A stretch of 64,000 bases of DNA from Sphingomicrobium sp. (GCA_030447545.1 JAUJOV010000008.1:1-64000), one strand, 5' to 3'. Numbered from the stretch's first letter, positions 1 to 10,661 are shown. Notes: generated by a model from the sequence alone, not told the origin. Program-made: numbers and translations.

Positions 1-2
1 CC

Positions 3-341
3 CACCCCCACCCCCCCGCCGACGCCCGCGACCACCACGCTGCCGCCGCCGCGGACCACGACGCCGACGAGGACGACGAGGCCGACCAGGACCATGGGGC
101 CGGCGAGGCCGGTGAGCACGGCGAGGGCGACGACGAGGGCGACGGCGAGGGCGACGAGGGCGATGAGGGCGATGAGGACGACGATGACGAGGGCGATGAG
201 GACGACGAGGACGACGAGGACGATGAGGGCGACGAGGGCGATGAGGGCGACGAACTCGATGAGGACGACGAGAACGACGAGGGCGATGAGGACGACGAGG
301 ACGATGAGGGCGATGAGGGCGACGAGGGCGACGAGGGCTGA
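3..341 (+). CDS. C-terminal part of a very acidic D/E/G-rich protein (5' end outside window)
   Basis: Frame starting at position 3 is open to TGA at 339-341: HPHPPADARDHHAAAADHDADEDDEADQDHGAGEAGEHGEGDDEGDGEGDEG...; the listed ORF 94-480 is a different frame of the same GAC/GAG/GGC tract. Confidence 0.6.
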   Translation, partial: HPHPPADARDHHAAAAADHDADEDDEADQDHGAGEAGEHGEGDDEGDGEGDEGDEGDEDDDDEGDEDDEDDEDDEGDEGDEGDELDEDDENDEGDEDDEDDEGDEGDEGDEG

Positions 342-440
342 TCAGCTTCCCAGCTTGTGTAAGTGCGGCCGGCAACCGTCTTCGGTCGCACCACACAACG
401 GAGAAGTTCGGTGGCCCCGGCTTCTTCAGACTGATCAAGG

Positions 441-470
441 AAACCCCCGGCTTCGGCCGGGGGTTTTTCT
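441..470 (+). terminator. Rho-independent terminator
   Basis: cccccggc-ttcg-gccggggg followed by tttttctt, about 100 bp after the acidic ORF. Confidence 0.8.
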
Positions 471-672
471 TATCTGTTAATCTCAATGAAGCGCTGCCGA
501 AGCCGGCGTCCCTCGAGCCGCTTGACGGGCTGTGTTCCTCCGCTTTGCAGAAGCGTCGCGGAGCCGCTTGCGCTCATATGACAAGGCGCTGAGCGTCCCT
601 TCCTCGTTCGGGCCGCCGGAAGCGGACGGGCTGCTTTAGGCCAGAAGCAGTCGATCGCCGCGCCCTGCCGAG

Positions 673-698
673 TGTCGGCTTTGGGTCGAAAGCAGACA
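673..698 (+). repeat. R palindromic repeat
   Basis: tgtcggctttgggtcgaaagcagaca. Confidence 0.75.
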
Positions 699-1056
699 CT
701 AGCGCGTCTCCGAGTCAAGTACATTAATGCCCTTTCTAGGATCTTGGGTATGCCGGAGAGCTATTGGCACTAATGTCGCTATTGTCAGGCGGGCGCTATA
801 TGAGAACCGCCTCGCGCCCGTAGAGCCAGCCGTCGGGCGACAGGGACAAACGGCGAGAGGTCAGCGTCCCCGAGGCATTACAGCCCAGCCTTAGCTTAAT
901 GGCACTAACGGCACTAATGGCACGGCTCGATCGCGGGGGGGCCGATCTTGCCTGATAGCGTGGCGAAAACGCCTCTGCTGTTTACGTTGCGATTAAGTGG
1001 GTGAGAACATCCAGCTTTCGGCAACGCCTACTTAGCAGCTAAATGCTTGAAAAGGC

Positions 1057-1102
1057 GTGGTGCCGCTTGAGGGACTCGAACCCACGACCCCATCATTACG
1101 AA
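1057..1102 (-). repeat. Distal att-like copy of tRNA-Thr(CGT) 3' half
   Basis: gtggtgccgcttgagggactcgaacccacgaccccatcattacgaa, identical to 12984-13029. Confidence 0.85.
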
Positions 1103-1300
1103 GGCAGCGGCAGCCGCGGGGAAAAGCGTTGCGAATCCTCCGCTTAGCGCCCGTTCCGGGCCGCCGCCGAGCGCCCTCCCAAGCACCACCCAAACCCGGG
1201 CGAGGCGCCTTTTCCGTCACTTCTGAGCTAACGCGCGTTGGCCCGTTCGCGGCGCGGAATGTGACCTCCTCCTGACCCACTGCAGCCGGTGATCATCTAA

Positions 1301-1326
1301 TGTCTGCTCTGGGTGGAAAGCGGGCA
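1301..1326 (+). repeat. R palindromic repeat
   Basis: tgtctgctctgggtggaaagcgggca. Confidence 0.75.
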
Positions 1327-1382
1327 TAAGGGCAACCAGGTGCCTGTCCTGGGGCACGCCCTGCTTTGAGCGAGATAAGCCT

Positions 1383-1907
1383 ATGCCGCAGCCGATCTCA
1401 GTCGGGCTCGTGCCACATGATCGCGGCTGGGCTGCGCTTGCGGAGGCCGAAGCCGACCGAGTGCAACATGCGGCCGGTCCGGTCATTCTCCACGTACACC
1501 ACATTGGCTCGACAGCCATCCCCGGCATCGCCGCCAAGCCAATCCTCGACCTGCTGGCGGTCGCCTCCAGTCTTGGCGAACTGGACACCAGAAGGTCCGC
1601 GCTGGAGGCGCTTGGCTATGCCTGGCACGGCGAATATGGTTTGCGCGGGCGGCGCTACTGCACCCTGAACCACCCCGAAACCGGCGAGCGCCGCGCGCAA
1701 TTGCACGCCTTTGCTAAGGGCGACCCGGCGATCGTTCGCCACCTAGCGTTCCGTGACTATCTGCGTATGAGGCGCGCGCTCGCCGCCCAGTATGAGCGGG
1801 AAAAGATCCGGTGCGCCATGCTGCATCCTACCGACAGTCATGCCTACACCGAGTGCAAGAGTGCGTGGATCAAGCGGGTCGAGGCTGACGCGCTAGCAGC
1901 TCGCTGA
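1383..1907 (+). CDS. GrpB family protein (UPF0157, nucleotidyltransferase fold)
   Basis: 174 aa; [20 protein letters not shown] motif and C-terminal FRDYLR...YEREK. Confidence 0.85.
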   Translation: MPQPISVGLVPHDRGWAALAEAEADRVQHAAGPVILHVHHIGSTAIPGIAAKPILDLLAVASSLGELDTRRSALEALGYAWHGEYGLRGRRYCTLNHPETGERRAQLHAFAKGDPAIVRHLAFRDYLRMRRALAAQYEREKIRCAMLHPTDSHAYTECKSAWIKRVEADALAAR

Positions 1908-1965
1908 ACCTGCGCTTCGTGACTACCGCTCAACGTGCCGAATGGGTGGGAAGCCGGACCTCGGC

Positions 1966-1991
1966 TGTCTGCTTTGGATGGAAAGCGGACA
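1966..1991 (+). repeat. R palindromic repeat
   Basis: tgtctgctttggatggaaagcggaca. Confidence 0.75.
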
Positions 1992-2217
1992 CTGCTAAAA
2001 GCGGTATTTCTCCGGCTTGCGTAGAATGGTGGCCGCCGACCACGCGGCATCGTCCACCTCCACGTCCGTCAGGAGCGGATCATCTCTGAGCGATCCCCTG
2101 CTCTCGCAGCGATGTCGAACGCGTCTGTCAGGCCAGCGTGGAACAGCCGCTCATTGACCGTCATACCTGCATATCGGCTTCGAGCGCCCATGCCGCTGTT
2201 GTGACCGCCGAAGGTGA

Positions 2218-2243
2218 TGTCTGCAATGGGTGGGAAGCGCCAT
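2218..2243 (+). repeat. R palindromic repeat (degenerate 3' arm)
   Basis: tgtctgcaatgggtgggaagcgccat. Confidence 0.6.
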
Positions 2244-2496
2244 TCGGGTAGATGCGCCGGTGGACGCGAATGGCGAAGCAAAGAAGGGTTCATCTGCGCT
2301 CAAGGTGGAAGCTGCAACCGCGAGCGGGTGCGCAATATCAACTCACATGCACGTCGTGCCGCCAGCCCGGACCAAATACGAGCCGGGCTACTCAACGTGC
2401 TGTGCACGAGGCAAGCAAGCACGTTCGCGCCGTTGCACGTAATCGCGTGAGCGTAACTCGCATGGCCTCTCCGGAACCTGTGCCGAGCTTGATCAC

Positions 2497-3533
2497 ATGA
2501 TGGAGTCATCCCCGTACTCTCCTGAGGCGAGACGCAAGCGGCTGGCCTTGATGAAAGCCCGGTTCGGGTCCGCCGTAGTAGACCGAGTGAAGCCCGGGAC
2601 ACGCCCGTTCGAAGTAGTGAAGCGAGTTGTAGTGGGCACCTACAATGACGGCTTTATCCACGCAGGGAACCTCGCATACCTAGCAATCCTGACTCTGTTT
2701 CCCTTCTTCATCTTCGCTGCGGCTCTTACGCGGCTGCTCGGCAGTGCGGCGGACGGGCGGCGAACGGTAGCCATATTCCTTGAGCAATTCCCGCCCAACG
2801 TCGCGGAGGTTCTCGCAACTCCCATCAATGACGTACTGACCGCTCGCACCGGTAATCTCCTGTGGCTCGGCGCGATCGTGGGACTTTGGACCGCGACAAG
2901 TCTGATTGAGACGATCAGAGACATACTGCGACGAGCTTATGGGGTGCCGTTTTCCAAACCTTTTTGGGAGTACCGCCTGTGGTCAATCGGCCTCATGCTG
3001 GCGGCTGTAGTTCTCTTGATGCTTTCGTTCGCCCTGTCGGTCGTCCTGAGCTCAATTCATCACTTGGTGGTTTCATTTATTCCCTTCGCGGAGGGGGCAA
3101 TCAGCACGCTTGGCCTGTACCGGCTTGCGCCCGCGCTGTTCCTGTTCGGCACCTTCTACGCTCTTTTGTATGCGCTGACGCCGGGACGATATCGGAAGAA
3201 GGGATGCCGCCAATGGCCGGGGGCGCTCCTGGTGACTTCATGGTGGCTCGGAACAACAGAATTGTTGCCCCACGCGGACTACTCGGTGGCTACGCCCTCA
3301 CTTACGGAGGGCTTGCGGGAGTGATGGTGGCGCTGATCTACTTCTTTCTAATCGGTATGGGCGTTGTCCTGGGCGCTGAACTGAACGCTGCGCTGGCAGA
3401 AACCGATGGCACCGCCCTCAAGGGTGAGGTCTACACTGGGCCTTTCCAGGATGAGCTCGAGGTGGAAGAGCCCGAGCCGGGTGAAGACATTGATCCGGAT
3501 GATCCTGAAACAGCAGTCTTGCCAACCCTGTAA
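2497..3533 (+). pseudogene. YihY/BrkB-like inner membrane protein, frameshifted near 3275
   Basis: ORFs 2497-3324 and 2964-3533 carry consecutive parts of one multi-TM protein (GNLAYLAILTLFPFFIF ... GGYALTYGGLAGVMVALIYFFLIGMGVVLGAELNA) in two frames. Confidence 0.7.
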
Positions 3534-3552
3534 GAAGATAACCCACGGCTGA

Positions 3553-3578
3553 TGTCCGGAACGGGTGGAAAGCGGGCA
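3553..3578 (+). repeat. R palindromic repeat
   Basis: tgtccggaacgggtggaaagcgggca. Confidence 0.75.
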
Positions 3579-3593
3579 CTGGAACACCGGGGA

Positions 3594-3929
3594 TTAGCGA
3601 GGCGGAATGGCTGGCCCAATACTGAGCTGATGTCGCTGGGCGAGCTGCCAGAGTTTCTCCCCCGCACCATGGTCCAGCGTGGCTGGGGCCCTTAGCAGCG
3701 CGAAAGCTGTTCCGGATTGTGTTGGGGCGTGATCAACACGGGAATAGCCCAGCAGGGCTGCCTCGCGCATCACTTCTTGCACCTGCTGCTCCGGTCCGTG
3801 CAGTAGAACAAACGCATCTGTTGGACGAGTGAGCGTCGGCTCGGACGTCCACCCCGTCACGGCTGCCACATACGTGGTGCACGACGTCAAAGGCACGAGT
3901 GCGAGGATGGGCAGCAAACGTCTGTGCAC
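3594..3929 (-). CDS. Small putative lipoprotein
   Basis: 111 aa, N-terminal LPILALVPLTSC lipobox-like signal. Confidence 0.5.
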   Translation of the reverse strand: MHRRLLPILALVPLTSCTTYVAAVTGWTSEPTLTRPTDAFVLLHGPEQQVQEVMREAALLGYSRVDHAPTQSGTAFALLRAPATLDHGAGEKLWQLAQRHQLSIGPAIPPR

Positions 3930-3955
3930 GCCTCACTTGTGCCGCGTTGGCTTAA

Positions 3956-3981
3956 TGTCCGCAATGGGTCGAAAGCGGACA
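3956..3981 (+). repeat. R palindromic repeat
   Basis: tgtccgcaatgggtcgaaagcggaca. Confidence 0.85.
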
Positions 3982-3990
3982 CTCGGCTAA

Positions 3991-4016
3991 TGCGGGGATT
4001 GGGTGGAAAGCGGACA
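3991..4016 (+). repeat. R palindromic repeat
   Basis: tgcggggattgggtggaaagcggaca. Confidence 0.75.
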
Positions 4017-4078
4017 TTGCTCGAATGATCAGCAGGTTTGGTATAAACTGACGAACTGCCGTGTTTTTTGGAGCATTT

Positions 4079-4651
4079 ATGTCTCTCGTGGCCAAACTGA
4101 TCGCGGCCTCTGCGCTCGCAAGCTCGACTGCAGCCCCGGCGGCACCGCCTAGCCCGGTGGCCGATACATCCTACGTCGCGCCTGGCGGTGAACGCGTCCT
4201 TCAACACACCATCGAGATCGATGCGCCTGTAGCGCGTGTTTGGCACGCCTTCACGACCACGGCGGGTTTCCGCAGTTGGGCCGCACCCATAGCGGATGTA
4301 GATTTCCGCCTCGGCGGCACGATTGAAGCAGCCTATGATCGGAATGGTCGCATCGGTGCTCCGAGCAACATCAAGAACGAAATAGTGGCCTACGTGCCGC
4401 AGAGGATGCTGGCTATTCGGAACATCCAAGCCCCTCCAAAACTCCCGTTCGATGGACCAACTTTCCAGAAAATCCACACGGTCAACTTCTTCGAGCCAAT
4501 CATCAGCACGCGGACGCGCGTCACTGTGGCCCAGCCGGGCTTTGGAAAAGGGCCGGCGTATGAGGGTGTTTATAAGTTCTTCGCGGCGGGCAACCGCTGG
4601 TCACTGGAGCAGCTGAAGAAAGCTCTGGAGGCGAAGCCGGCGACAAAATAG
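4079..4651 (+). CDS. SRPBCC (START-like) domain protein with signal peptide
   Basis: VLQHTIEIDAPVARVWHAFTTTAGFRSWAAP typical of SRPBCC/AHSA1 proteins; start near 4080. Confidence 0.7.
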   Translation: MSLVAKLIAASALASSTAAPAAPPSPVADTSYVAPGGERVLQHTIEIDAPVARVWHAFTTTAGFRSWAAPIADVDFRLGGTIEAAYDRNGRIGAPSNIKNEIVAYVPQRMLAIRNIQAPPKLPFDGPTFQKIHTVNFFEPIISTRTRVTVAQPGFGKGPAYEGVYKFFAAGNRWSLEQLKKALEAKPATK

Positions 4652-4686
4652 CCCGCTGCTAGCTTGCCGCTGCCGCTTCAGCCTAA

Positions 4687-4711
4687 TGTCTGCAATGGTC
4701 GGAAGCGGACA
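4687..4711 (+). repeat. R palindromic repeat
   Basis: tgtctgcaatggtcggaagcggaca. Confidence 0.75.
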
Positions 4712-4756
4712 TTGCCCATCCGGGTTGCTTTGGAGCACGTCACGCGCTTCGCGTCT

Positions 4757-6082
4757 TCACCGTCTTCCAATGAGGTGGAATTCGCTTTGCCGGCCATCCA
4801 AATACAGCACCGTGCTGCCGTCGAAAAATGCGTCTTCCTCGAGTCGGAATTCAACCTCCTGGTTGTTCCACTCGGGCACGAGCGATTTCGCGCTGAGTTC
4901 GATCGACCAGGCGGTGCTCGGCCGCAGCGGATGCTGACCTCGTGGGTCGGCTTTCTGATTATCCCAGAAGCCAATGCTACTGCCGGCCCCGTGCCCATGA
5001 AAGCCGATCGGGTGCGAATAAATGGACGGCTTCAAACCCATCGCTAGGGCTTTCGCGCGCGCCTCGGCCAGGATGTCGTTACCGGTGCGGCCGGTCCTGA
5101 ACGAGCTGGTCAGAGCGTCCTGCACGTGGTTGGCCGCCTTGATGCCATCGCGCAGTCCCTTGGGGGCCTCCCGCTCCCCGTGCTTCAGCACGTAAGCGAG
5201 GTGCTGCGTATCGGTGTTCAAGCCTAGGTAGGTGATGCCGAAATCCGTCCACAGCATGTCCCCCTTCTGGATGATTTCATCACCCTCAAGCATCCCCTGC
5301 TTGCCTTGCCGTAGGATCCCCAGCGACGGCTGGAACCACGTTTGGAGGCCGAGGCTGCTGACCTTCTCCCTGAACCACCAGACTACGTCGTCGGCCGAGG
5401 TTCGCCCCGGCGTGATAACGGCATCGCTGAGCCCTTCCGCAATGATCGAATGCGCGAGACGGACGATCTGCGGATAAACCTTCATTTCCGCAGCCGTCCG
5501 GGTTTCGAGCCATCCCACTGCAAGCTCGTCCGTCCTGACCACTCGCGCCCTCAATTCGGGCGTCAGTGCGGCCATCAGCCCTTCATATTGGCTGAGCGTC
5601 AGGCCGTCCGCGAACTGGGTCAGTGCGGAGCTGTTGATTGCAATCTGCTTTGGCTGACGCTCCTGGATGAGCTTTGCAAGCTGCCGCCACTGGTCCGGCT
5701 CCTGATCCGGATTCCACGCGGGCTTGAACAGATCGGCCAATCCGTAGCGGCTGACCGTCATGCGCTCGACGGGCCGGCCAGGCCCCGGATCGTAGAACAG
5801 CAGGACGGTGCGCCGCCTTGCGTGCATATTCTCTGCGTCGAGCATCGTCGCCATGACTGGATCCTCGACATACTCGCGCGCGATAAGGACCCACATGTCG
5901 ATCTTCTGTTCACGCATCAGCGCTGGCACGATTTGATCCAGGCGCTCGGCGAGCATCCGATCTTCAAGCGCGCCCTGTCGCGGAGGGGCAGGACAGCCGG
6001 AGCGGTCGGATTTTTCTGTTCGAAGAGATTGGTGGCCGGTGCGACCCGGAGCCAAGGCAGGGGCCGCTGCTGGCCGATGCAT
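4757..6082 (-). CDS. M24 family metallopeptidase (Xaa-Pro aminopeptidase-like)
   Basis: 441 aa; WTDFGITYLGLNTDTQH, HPIGFHGHGAG, ELSAKSLVPEWNNQEVEFRLEEDAFF; N-terminus probably shorter. Confidence 0.7.
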   Translation of the reverse strand: MHRPAAAPALAPGRTGHQSLRTEKSDRSGCPAPPRQGALEDRMLAERLDQIVPALMREQKIDMWVLIAREYVEDPVMATMLDAENMHARRRTVLLFYDPGPGRPVERMTVSRYGLADLFKPAWNPDQEPDQWRQLAKLIQERQPKQIAINSSALTQFADGLTLSQYEGLMAALTPELRARVVRTDELAVGWLETRTAAEMKVYPQIVRLAHSIIAEGLSDAVITPGRTSADDVVWWFREKVSSLGLQTWFQPSLGILRQGKQGMLEGDEIIQKGDMLWTDFGITYLGLNTDTQHLAYVLKHGEREAPKGLRDGIKAANHVQDALTSSFRTGRTGNDILAEARAKALAMGLKPSIYSHPIGFHGHGAGSSIGFWDNQKADPRGQHPLRPSTAWSIELSAKSLVPEWNNQEVEFRLEEDAFFDGSTVLYLDGRQSEFHLIGRR

Positions 6083-6162
6083 GTGTCAGAAGCGACGCGA
6101 GGCTGGAAGAGATCCGATCATCGATCCCTCTTTGGTTAGGTCAGCTTTGCAGCCGGTGACAA

Positions 6163-6188
6163 TGTCCGCAATGGGTGGAAAGCGGACA
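6163..6188 (+). repeat. R palindromic repeat (consensus form)
   Basis: tgtccgcaatgggtggaaagcggaca. Confidence 0.9.
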
Positions 6189-6401
6189 TAAGTCCGGCCT
6201 CAAAGAGCAGTGGCGAGTGGGGTGTGATGCAGCTCGGCGGAAACTTGGCGCTTACAAAGCCTGGGAGTTGCGGTATGCGGGCTGTGCTGACGTTCGGGGA
6301 TAAACAGGCACTGGCGCTTGGAGGCTCCCCGTTGCTCCTGTATCGCTGCTGTTGGCCATGAAGATCCGGCATACGGATTCAACTAACGTGAGGATCATCA
6401 A

Positions 6402-6620
6402 ATGCCCACAGGCACAGTGAAGTTTTTCAACAAGGTCAAAGGCTTCCCGGCTTCATCCAGCCCGAGGGCGGCGGACCGGACACTTCGTCCATATCTCCGA
6501 CGTGGAACGCTCCGGGATGTCCACGCTGAGGGAAACCAGCGCGTGTCCTACGATGTCGAGGAGGACCAGCGCGGCAAGATGAAGGCGACTAACCTGAAGG
6601 CCGCTGAAGGCAGCGAGTAA
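6402..6620 (+). pseudogene. CspA-family cold-shock protein with several indels
   Basis: MPTGTVKFFNKVKGF at N-terminus and SYDVEEDQRGKMKATNLKAA at C-terminus; the middle reads GFIQPEGGGPD / HISDVERSGMSTLRET in other frames. Confidence 0.7.
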
Positions 6621-6666
6621 TCGTAAAGGCGGGACGCCCGGAAGGGGGCGTCTCCGACGCCTCGAA

Positions 6667-6692
6667 TGTCCGCAACGGGTTGAAAGCGGACA
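6667..6692 (+). repeat. R palindromic repeat
   Basis: tgtccgcaacgggttgaaagcggaca. Confidence 0.85.
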
Positions 6693-6716
6693 TAGCGACG
6701 TCGCATATTGCCAGCC

Positions 6717-7025
6717 CTACTTGCGTGCCTTTCGCTTGGCGTAACGCGCATCGCGGGCGGCCTTCAGCTCGGCCTCGGTGCGCAGCGGCGGGATTGCGGC
6801 TTTGGCTGCAGCTTCAGCGGCCTGTCCTCTGCAGCCTGCAGGCGCTCGCCTTCTTGGCCGCGCTTTTCTCAACTTGCCGACTCTCGCGGTCAGCCGCTTG
6901 GCCTTGCGCTCGGCTACCACCCGTTCGTCCAGCGGCGGCTTCGACCGCAGTTGCTCCAGGGCCTTCTCCTTGGCCTTGGCAGCACTGCCAATCCCGTCCT
7001 GGAAGCTGGGCTCTTTGAACGACAT
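6717..7025 (-). CDS. DUF6481-like small protein
   Basis: MSFKEPSFQDGIGSAAKAKEKALEQLRSKPPLDE...LKAARDARYAKRKARK; central part may be frame-disturbed. Confidence 0.5.
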   Translation of the reverse strand: MSFKEPSFQDGIGSAAKAKEKALEQLRSKPPLDERVVAERKAKRLTARVGKLRKARPRRRAPAGCRGQAAEAAAKAAIPPLRTEAELKAARDARYAKRKARK

Positions 7026-7115
7026 CTTGCTGACCTGGAGGGTGCGTGGGTGGGCTGCGCTTAGAGACTGCCGCCGCCATGTTCGCAATGGCTCCAAAGC
7101 GGCCTAGGTGGATTA

Positions 7116-7141
7116 TGTCACCTATGGGTGGAAAGTGGACA
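7116..7141 (+). repeat. R palindromic repeat
   Basis: tgtcacctatgggtggaaagtggaca. Confidence 0.7.
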
Positions 7142-8536
7142 CTCCCAATTAGCGGATCACTGCAAGCAGGGCAACCTGTTAGCAAGGGCAACGGCAGGGT
7201 GGCGTTGCGCTTTGATGAACGCGACGCAGAAGGCGCGGAGGTCGCAGCTGCCTGCATCGCAGAAACGTGCATGACGTACAGTATGAGGCCCTTCTCGGCG
7301 GTTACGTCCACGCGCCAGTCTTCATCGACCCAGATTTGATTGGCGTGGTCCTGCAAGAGTTCGCCGACAAACCGAGCAAGTTCAATCCTCAAGACCGACT
7401 AGATCGTCGCTCTCCACATCGAGCGTCTCGGAGACTGTGCTCTCGGTTCGTAGCCTGATGTGATACTGGGGCACGGCCGACCTCCACGCTCTAAACTGTT
7501 GGGTTCAGCGGTTCCGCCTACGTGCCTGAACCCAGGTTAGAGGCTCAACCGTTTAAAATGGGCCGAAAGCCGACAGGCACAGGCCTAAGCTGGCTGCTGT
7601 GCTTCGTTCCCTCTCCCAGTGCGCAGATTGACGTTTCGCAGCTGCAACTCGCGGCACCTCGCCTTCTCACGTAGGTTGGCGGCGGCAAGGAGATGTTGCG
7701 ATGAGACGCGAGACATTTGGTATGTATCCCGGCACCCTTGCGGACCGCGCCTTGGTCGGACAGGTGTTGCGCCGTGCCTTTCCTTTAGGGCTGCGATCGT
7801 TCGAAGGTTTGCCAAGCACGAGTTTCTACGAAAGAAAGCACGAGCCTTACACAGCTTTTGAGCCGCCTGACGGCGGGCAGGGCATGATCTGGACAGCGGA
7901 TTAAGGGCCGACGCCACCGCCCGTCAGTCGGTTAGAAGGTCGGCTTTACCGTCGGCTCCCCTTCTTTGTGGGCAATTGGCTGGCACTCGCTCGAAGTCAC
8001 CGTTCACTGCGTCGGCGAAGGACACAATAGCCAGCAGACCACCAGCTTCGTCCGCTATTTCCACAAACGAAGTTTATTGAGCTGACCGGACTTCATCCCC
8101 CGCCATCAGGTCACGCAGGCCCTCGATAGCTTTCTGCCGGGCTGTTGTAAGGTCAGGAAGCTCAGGTGCCCTCTGGGGCTTCGACAAAACCCATACCGTT
8201 ACAAACATGCGAATGGCGGGGCATTGGTGCGCTCTTAATCTGGCGGGGCGCAAGCAAGTCTCACAGTCGCAAAGAGGCCACTGAGAGGCTCTGCGATACA
8301 AGTATAGCGAACCACGGACCGGAAGGCTCCGCTTCAACGCTCGCGGGGCTTCGTCGCCATTCCGTCTCGTAGGTGCGGCCCGGCCCAAAAGGAGGCCGGG
8401 CCGCAATTGGATGTCCCCAGTTGCGGCAGTGGCCGGTGTGCAGTTTCGAAACACGGTCCGTTGAAAAATCCCGCGTGTGAACTTGCCCGCCAGAGCGACG
8501 TTGAGAGGGCTCAGAGTTGCCCCAGGGTGAGTGTGG

Positions 8537-8773
8537 ATGGATAGAAACTCGGATGAGTGGAGCCGCGCACGGGCAGTACTCCTGCAAGACGACGCTTCCT
8601 ACTTCAGGTGTCGAGCCGCTGAAGAAAGGGGTGTCGCCTTCGCCGCGTATGATCTCCGCGTCCGGCAAGTTCACCTGGACTTGGCCGACCGCTATGATGA
8701 CCTGGGGCGCGCCATCCTGACCTTTGAGCGGCACCTGGAGCACCAATTGGAAACGGTGTGCCAAGGATGCTGA
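8537..8773 (+). CDS. Small sphingomonad-type hypothetical protein (YFRxRAAEE...HLDLADRYDDL)
   Basis: SYFRCRAAEERGVAF...VRQVHLDLADRYDDLGRAILTFERHLEHQLE; paralogous to 45247-45525. Confidence 0.45.
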   Translation: MDRNSDEWSRARAVLLQDDASYFRCRAAEERGVAFAAYDLRVRQVHLDLADRYDDLGRAILTFERHLEHQLETVCQGC

Positions 8774-9133
8774 AAGCTCGCCGGGCCAATGATTGGGCTA
8801 AACAGAACGGCGGGATTTTCTTAGTCCGGCGCTGCATTCGTTCATTGGAACGCTGCGACTGGCGCTGCTGGTTTGCAGGACTTTCTGGAGGGCTCGGCGG
8901 GGCATCCGCATTTCTGCTCCAGCAGGCTATGCAGCCGGTCCACTTTGCAGGGCAACTGGAACTGCTCATTGTCTCTGTCGCAGCAGGGGCACTGGCCGGA
9001 AGTGCCGGCGTGGCGCTGCGTAATCAAGCCACTGGTAGCGAGTGATCGTCCAATAGCGCTTCCGAGTGCGTTATGCTGTCACGATAAAAGGGGCGCTTCC
9101 TAAAGTAAAATGGGCGACGCCGGCTTTGGCTAG

Positions 9134-9162
9134 TGTCCGCAATAGGTGGAAAGGTGCGGACC
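9134..9162 (+). repeat. R palindromic repeat (with insertion)
   Basis: tgtccgcaataggtggaaaggtgcggacc. Confidence 0.65.
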
Positions 9163-9301
9163 CAAGATCACGTTCGTGCTCACGGAAGTGGTTTGAGGCA
9201 ATCGTGTCTTTTTGAAACAGAGCGTGGAGAATTTCGGCGCCGGTTCGTTTGTTCACCGCGGACCTTCTCGAGTTCGCGTGCAGTGCTTCGGAGTCGAGTG
9301 A

Positions 9302-9784
9302 ATGCCTCCTCCCGATCTAAGTCGAACCCATTCCTCAAGGTCAACGTGTGGATCTTCCATGCCGCGCGACCAGCGGCTGATAGCAACCGAGTGGTGGTCG
9401 CACTCCGCGCCCTTTGCGCGACTGGGGACTGACGAGAGCGGCCCCATTGTGGAGAAGAGGGTAAGAAGGGCCCTCAAGTTGAGGCGCAAGCGTGAAGCCC
9501 TCTTCGGCGCTAATCTCTTCGGTGAGCCTGCGTGGGATATGCTCCTGCAACTCTACGCCACAACCCTAGCGGGCGGGCGGGAGAGTGTTACAAGCCTCTG
9601 CCTAGCTTCCGCGGCTCCCATGACGACCGCTCTCCGAACCCTCGAGCACCTCGAAGATCGTGGTTGGATCCAAAGGCAGCGAGACGAATCCGACCGCCGC
9701 CGCAGCTTCTTAAGCCTCTCAGGCAAAGCGGTAGCAGCGCTGGAATCCCTGTTCCGCACAACCAACGATGATGCCCTTGCGTAA
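9302..9784 (+). CDS. MarR-like winged-helix regulator
   Basis: SVTSLCLASAAPMTTALRTLEHLEDRGWIQRQRDESDRRRSFLSLSGKAVAALE; start uncertain. Confidence 0.6.
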   Translation: MPPPDLSRTHSSRSTCGSSMPRDQRLIATEWWSHSAPFARLGTDESGPIVEKRVRRALKLRRKREALFGANLFGEPAWDMLLQLYATTLAGGRESVTSLCLASAAPMTTALRTLEHLEDRGWIQRQRDESDRRRSFLSLSGKAVAALESLFRTTNDDALA

Positions 9785-10164
9785 CTTCTTCACGAAGGAC
9801 CGCGGTGCGCACGCTCTCCCCCTGTGCATGGGTGATCACTCGCTATGATCCAGGCCCGTACCATGTTCATCCTCGCCGTGGTCGCCTGCGCGACGGTGCC
9901 GCCCGCGTCCTCCCCGTACGCGGCATCGCCGGTATCGGCGGAAGTGAGCAGCATTTGCTCGCGTGAGGAATACGCTTCTAGCATTATTCACTTAGGCAAC
10001 GCAGAACGAGCGCGTGTAGGCGTTCCGTCCCTTTCCGAGGAGAGGTGAGATGGCTGTCTCTGCGAGCTCTCTCGCCTCTCGGCCGGCCCGAAGCGGCTCT
10101 GGTCCGGGTCGATGCGACGCCAAGGCAGCGCGGCTTACGGTGCTTCGGCCGGTTTAGCAGCTAA

Positions 10165-10189
10165 TGTCCGCGATGGGTGGAAGCGGACA
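10165..10189 (+). repeat. R palindromic repeat, left edge of module A copy 1
   Basis: tgtccgcgatgggtggaagcggaca. Confidence 0.8.
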
Positions 10190-10655
10190 CAAGAGCGAAG
10201 CAGAAGCACAGGCAGTTTAGAAGCGCCAGGGCTGCGGCGTCACCAGACTCGTGGTTCGCTGCCGGTGCGCTGGCTGACCGCTTCCTCAACAGCCTGCAAT
10301 TGCGTACGGTTCATTACCCCGTTCGCAAGCAGGGACTTCATTAACTCATCCGTTAGCGCCGCGAGGAAATGAAGCTCGGCGCGTTCTGACGATTGCTCTT
10401 CACTATCTAGATCCATGTACATCTCCACCTTCGGTGAAATGCGAATCCTGCTCGTCGATCGCCTCTAGTAGATCGCTGAAAGCGCCGGACTGCGGGACCG
10501 GGAACGCGCGTCTCAGTTCGTGGGCTACGATTTGACGCCTGCTTGGAGGGCGCTGCCAAGGGGTCGTACCGGATGAGCGAGGACTCGTGCATCCGCGCAG
10601 TGTGTCTCGAATACCCCTACCGAACGATTACCTAAACGAACCCGCGCTACAGCAG
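10188..10655. repeat. Module A, copy 1
   Basis: About 460 bp near-identical to 46051-46512; encodes a small minus-strand ORF (MDLDSEEQSSERAE.HFLAALTDEL). Confidence 0.85.
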
Positions 10656-10661
10656 CACTAA

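Noticed and set aside
94-480. ORF of RAMRTTRTTRAM repeats as a protein or a CRISPR-like array
   Set aside because: Alternate frame of a GAC/GAG/GGC low-complexity coding tract; no spacer-repeat structure.
1032-1280. ORFs containing RNDGVVGSSPSSGTT
   Set aside because: Translation of the tRNA-Thr 3' fragment, not a gene.
2218-2293. Short ORFs such as MSAMGGKRHSG or VRFPPIADI as genes
   Set aside because: They are translations of the R palindrome.
8377-8402. Hairpin ggcccggcc-caaaagga-ggccgggcc as a terminator
   Set aside because: Perfect stem but no T-tract and no clear flanking gene end.
9845-10048. Truncated CAP/SCP-domain secreted protein
   Set aside because: Only a weak resemblance (HLGNAERARVGVPSL) in 67 aa; not enough to call.
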